A DNA stretch of 7,963 bases, from positions 1-7,963 of the forward strand of contig JADFXO010000174.1 in the NCBI GenBank assembly GCA_015233485.1. Reading direction: 5' to 3'. The position numbers were made by a program, and so were the translations under genes. The notes beneath the pieces were generated by a model. That model was not told the DNA's origin and did not search any database. It saw nothing but the letters and a program-made list of their open reading frames with translations. The stretch comes from Nitrospirota bacterium. Lineage in GTDB: Bacteria; Nitrospirota; Thermodesulfovibrionia; Thermodesulfovibrionales; Magnetobacteriaceae. This document shows, one piece after another, positions 5,632-7,963 of this stretch (position 1 is its first letter; the number at the start of each line of letters is the position of its first letter).

Positions 5632-5642
5632 TCAACAGTTGA
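5632..5642. promoter_or_regulatory. 11-bp palindrome in the divergent regulatory region
   Basis: TCAACAGTTGA is a perfect inverted repeat with one central base. It sits between the two other palindromes of this region, at about -66 to -76 from the suggested histidine kinase start. It could be a binding site, or chance in an A/T-rich stretch. Confidence 0.3.
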
Positions 5643-5656
5643 ATTGCTCATTTATT

Positions 5657-5673
5657 ATAGGTAAATTACCTAT
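5657..5673. promoter_or_regulatory. 17-bp perfect palindrome, candidate operator
   Basis: ATAGGTAAATTACCTAT is two perfect 8-bp arms around a single A. Its half-site ATAGGTAA matches ATTGGTAA at 5588-5595 in seven of eight bases, so both may bind the same dimeric regulator. It overlaps a minus-strand TATAAT (5654-5659) and lies upstream of the plus-strand TACAAT at 5696-5701, a good position to control either direction. Confidence 0.5.
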
Positions 5674-5695
5674 GGCAATTTGCCGGCGTATGCAT

Positions 5696-5701
5696 TACAA
5701 T
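5696..5701 (+). promoter_or_regulatory. Candidate -10 element for the histidine kinase gene
   Basis: TACAAT matches the -10 consensus at five of six bases and would start transcription near 5708, about 26 bp before the ATG. The -35 position (5673-5678, TGGCAA) is poor, which would fit an activator-dependent promoter with the 17-bp palindrome just upstream. Confidence 0.35.
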
Positions 5702-5733
5702 AGACTTATTATGGAGAAAACGCCCTAATTGTA

Positions 5734-7191
5734 ATGGCGCATATATTTTTTGAGCATGATTTAGATGTAATATATTTTGTCTATGGCCTGTCATTTTTTA
5801 TCATGGGCTACAGCATCCTGACCCAGTGCAAACCGAATAGTATCTATAAAATAGGCCAGATTATCTGGCTCTTGGGCCTGTTTGGGGTATTGCACGGCAT
5901 TAACGAGTGGCTTGACATGTGGGTGCTCATTAAAGGCAGGACAAAGGCGCTTGATTACACAAGGTGGATATTTCTCATTGTGTCCTATTGTTTTCTCATG
6001 GACTTCGGGCTAAGGATGTGTAATAGCAAAATGAAACAGGGATTCGGCCTTAAGTTCATTGCCTTTATAGTGGCGGCAATAGCGGCAATTTCAGTACAAT
6101 CAGACAACTTTTTGGTTACCTCAAATATCCTGTCGAGGTATTTTCTTGGACTTACCGGGTCGCTGCTTACGGGGGCGGGATTTATCATGTATTACTACAG
6201 GGAGGATGATAATCTTAAGAATGCCTCTAACATGAAGTACAAGTTCTGGACATTGGCCATGTCTTTTCTTATTTATGGCATACTTGGGGGGATAATCGTT
6301 CCAAAGGGCGATTTTTTCCCGTCAAACATACTGAATGTCGAGTGGTTCCACTCGCTTACGAACCTGCCCGTGCGGTTAATCAGGGGGATTTTCATAACCA
6401 TATCGGCATTAAATATAGGCAGCATCCTTTCCACTTTCCAGCGGGAAACCAATTACCGGCTGGAAGAGGCGCTGGCTAATAGAAAGGTAATCGAAGAAGA
6501 GCTGATAACCTCAAAGGGGCAGCTCCGGTCCTTTGCCACGCGCCTCCAATCCCTTATCGAGAAGGAAAGGACAAGAATCGCCAGAGAACTCCATGACGAC
6601 TTAGGCCAGTCCCTCACCTCGCTAAAGATAGACATCGACGAGCTGCTCATATCCAACGCGTCTGCCGGCAGGACGGTTATAATATCTCAAATACATGACA
6701 TAGAGAAGTCCATCGATACTATTATTGACCGTATGCACAACATTGCCACAGAGCTGCGTCCGAGCATTTTAGACCAGCTTGGCCTATTGGCGGCCATAGA
6801 GTGGCAGGCAAGGAAATTTGAGCAGCGTACGGGGATTAAGTGTAGTGTCAGGTATAACACGAAAACCACCTTAGCGCTTGGCAATTTTAGCGCCGAGGCC
6901 GCTACAACACTCTTTCGCGTTTTTCAGGAGGCGATAACAAATGTCTGCCGCCACGCAAACGCGAATAAAGTTAACGCCTTCATGTATAATAGAGACGGCG
7001 TGCTTGTGATAAAAATAGTTGACGATGGCATAGGAATAGAAGGGCATAAGATATTCGATCATAATTCCCTTGGGCTTCTGGGGATGAGAGAGCGTGTGGC
7101 CATGTGCGGATGGCACATGGAGATTAAAGGAAAATCTGGAATGGGAACTGTCGTGAAAATATTTATTCCCAGTGCGGGCACTGAAGGATGA
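5734..7191 (+). CDS. NarL-type sensor histidine kinase with 7-TM input domain
   Basis: The 485-residue sensor starts with about seven membrane helices (near 12-29, 40-57, 77-95, 106-122, 134-153, 171-189 and 212-232). The N-terminus HDLDVIYFVYGLSFFIMG and the motif LHGINEW (53-59) look conserved for an input domain, not a passive anchor. A coiled-coil linker (about 236-280) leads to a HisKA_3 dimerisation domain with phospho-acceptor His287 in ARELHDDLGQ. The HATPase domain shows an N box (FQEAITNVCRHA, Asn403), a G1 box (DDGIGIEG, from Asp430), a G2 box (GLLGMRER, about 447-454) and SGMGT (468-472). The ATG at 5734 lacks a good Shine-Dalgarno; GGAG at 5713-5716 is too far, so expression may be low. 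The stop overlaps the response-regulator start. The signal is not predictable from sequence; a membrane-quinone or lipid cue is possible. Confidence 0.92.
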   Translation: MAHIFFEHDLDVIYFVYGLSFFIMGYSILTQCKPNSIYKIGQIIWLLGLFGVLHGINEWLDMWVLIKGRTKALDYTRWIFLIVSYCFLMDFGLRMCNSKMKQGFGLKFIAFIVAAIAAISVQSDNFLVTSNILSRYFLGLTGSLLTGAGFIMYYYREDDNLKNASNMKYKFWTLAMSFLIYGILGGIIVPKGDFFPSNILNVEWFHSLTNLPVRLIRGIFITISALNIGSILSTFQRETNYRLEEALANRKVIEEELITSKGQLRSFATRLQSLIEKERTRIARELHDDLGQSLTSLKIDIDELLISNASAGRTVIISQIHDIEKSIDTIIDRMHNIATELRPSILDQLGLLAAIEWQARKFEQRTGIKCSVRYNTKTTLALGNFSAEAATTLFRVFQEAITNVCRHANANKVNAFMYNRDGVLVIKIVDDGIGIEGHKIFDHNSLGLLGMRERVAMCGWHMEIKGKSGMGTVVKIFIPSAGTEG

Positions 7192-7823
7192 TAAAGATAC
7201 TGTTAGTTGACGACCACCCCATAGTGAGGGAAGGAATCATAAAGATCCTTCACAGACAGCCGGATATTGAAACGGTTATTGAGGCCGAGACCTCAAGGGA
7301 GGCGCTGTCGCTTCTGAAAAAATCACAATTCAGCGTTGTGATTCTTGATATTTCCCTGCCAGACAAAAACGGCCTTCTCACCCTTGAGCAGATAAAACAC
7401 GACTATCCGGGCTTGCCTGTGCTTATTCTAAGCATGTACCCGGAGGAGGAGTACGCCATACAATCGCTGAAATTGGGCGCCTCGGGGTATTTGACGAAGA
7501 AGGCCCTGCCGGATGAGCTATTGAAGGCCATAAAGAAAATCGCAACCGGAGGCAAATACATAACCGCCACACTGGCAGAGAAACTCGCGTGCGAACTCGA
7601 CAAAAAATCGGACAAGCCCCTATATAAATATTTGACAAACAGGGAATTTCACGTAATGGAAATGATCGTAGCCGGAAGGACACCAAAGGAGATAGCTGAG
7701 CTATTGACACTGAGCGTAAGAACCATCAACACCTACAGAAGCAACATCATGGAGAAGCTCCAGTTGAGAAATAATGCCGAACTGGTACGCTACGCCATCG
7801 AAAATAAGCTGTTCGAGAAGTAG
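7188..7823 (+). CDS. NarL/FixJ-family response regulator
   Basis: The 211-residue regulator pairs with the upstream kinase; the ATGA overlap at 7188-7191 implies translational coupling. The receiver domain has the acidic pair Asp8/Asp9, phospho-acceptor Asp54 (VILDISLPDKNG), switch Ser82 (LILSMYPEEE) and Lys104 (GYLTKKA). The C-terminal LuxR-type helix-turn-helix (about 147-205) shows LTNREFHVMEMIVAGRTPKE, then IAELLTLSVRTINTYRSNIM and EKLQLRNNAELVRYA. Length and residues are standard, so it should be a phosphorylation-activated DNA-binding dimer. NarL-type dimers bind inverted or direct heptamer-like sites, and the palindromes in 5585-5673 are natural candidates. The targets cannot be read from the sequence. 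Confidence 0.95.
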   Translation: MIKILLVDDHPIVREGIIKILHRQPDIETVIEAETSREALSLLKKSQFSVVILDISLPDKNGLLTLEQIKHDYPGLPVLILSMYPEEEYAIQSLKLGASGYLTKKALPDELLKAIKKIATGGKYITATLAEKLACELDKKSDKPLYKYLTNREFHVMEMIVAGRTPKEIAELLTLSVRTINTYRSNIMEKLQLRNNAELVRYAIENKLFEK

Positions 7824-7860
7824 GGTTGCACTATTAAATAAAAGCAAAAGGATTAACGAC

Positions 7861-7881
7861 GAAGGGGGATAATCCCCCTTC
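7861..7881. terminator. Strong 9-bp hairpin, likely terminator between convergent genes
   Basis: GAAGGGGGA (7861-7869) and TCCCCCTTC (7873-7881) form a perfect stem with a TAA loop. On the plus strand no T run follows. On the minus strand it is followed by moderately T-rich sequence reading into 7840-7860. It lies 37 bp past the response-regulator stop and 22 bp from a possible convergent gene end, so it may serve both. A dispersed intergenic repeat is the alternative. Confidence 0.55.
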
Positions 7882-7903
7882 ACCCCGTAATCATGCACAA
7901 GCT

Positions 7904-7963
7904 TTATCTATTGATTTCCGGCTGCCGCCCGTTGGCGGCTTCGGTACTGGGGCTAAACACTGC
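7904..7963 (-). CDS. Possible C-terminal end of a convergent gene (partial)
   Basis: The minus-strand frame from the window edge gives AVFSPSTEAANGRQPEINR and a TAA at 7904-7906. The hydrophilic tail is plausible for a real C-terminus, and its stop lies just beyond the strong hairpin at 7861-7881, as expected of a convergent gene. Nineteen codons are too few to identify it or to exclude chance. The GCCGCC/GGCGGC inverted repeat at 7924-7939 falls inside this frame. Confidence 0.3.
   Translation of the reverse strand, partial: AVFSPSTEAANGRQPEINR

Noticed and set aside
5711..5728. Five-codon upstream frame ATG GAG AAA ACG CCC TAA before the histidine kinase
   Set aside because: It is too short to support, and no ribosome binding site is seen for it.
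7924..7939. GCCGCC-CGTT-GGCGGC stem-loop
   Set aside because: It falls inside a possible C-terminal coding frame at the window edge and has no T run; it cannot be judged without more sequence.
1..7963. CRISPR arrays, insertion sequences, tRNA or rRNA genes
   Set aside because: No regularly spaced repeats, transposase frames, terminal inverted repeats or tRNA/rRNA patterns other than tmRNA were seen.

Overview
The window reads as chromosomal DNA from an anaerobic or microaerobic Gram-negative bacterium with c-type cytochrome respiration. Moderate G+C, heavy use of ATA and AGG codons, a membrane-anchored tetraheme cytochrome, a Tat-exported iron-sulfur protein and an NrfD-type membrane subunit would fit Nitrospirota or metal- and sulfate-reducing Desulfobacterota. 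No marker here fixes the taxon, so this is inference only.

Layout. (1) Bases 1-886 hold the trans-translation pair: a possible tail of an upstream gene (1-87), smpB (104-535) and, 5 bp later, ssrA/tmRNA (541-886, CCA encoded, tag AGNNLNANNELALAA). (2) Bases 887-1180 are non-coding. They hold a 17-bp tandem repeat, a perfect 7-bp hairpin, a G-quadruplex-type motif on the minus strand, and a fully consensus sigma-70 promoter (TTGACA-17-TATAAT). (3) That promoter drives a three-gene electron-transfer operon: a membrane-anchored tetraheme cytochrome c (1181-1705), a Tat-signal protein with ligands for four [4Fe-4S] clusters (1717-2493) and an NrfD/PsrC-type quinone-interacting membrane protein (2541-3779). 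The composition matches the Geobacter Cbc4-type (CbcS/T/U) quinone:cytochrome oxidoreductases. No catalytic subunit is encoded. (4) A short exported monoheme cytochrome fragment (3909-4163) follows. It runs into the end of a minus-strand gene, and both reading frames look truncated at the same point (about 4126-4140). (5) On the minus strand, a cytidylate-kinase-like protein with a C-terminal BON domain (4707-5531) precedes a USP-like protein ending in two membrane helices (4108-4680). (6) Divergent from these, across a 202-bp palindrome-rich region, lies a NarL-type two-component system: a 7-TM histidine kinase (5734-7191) overlapping a NarL/FixJ response regulator (7188-7823). (7) The right end has a perfect 9-bp hairpin (7861-7881) and possibly the tail of a convergent minus-strand gene (7904-7963).

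How the genes may work together: the cytochrome/Fe-S/NrfD operon would move electrons between the quinone pool and periplasmic cytochromes. The two-component system would sense a membrane or redox signal, and its divergent neighbours (nucleotide kinase-like/BON and USP-like proteins) are the nearest candidate targets. The related palindromes between them support local regulation, but the link to the respiratory operon is only positional.
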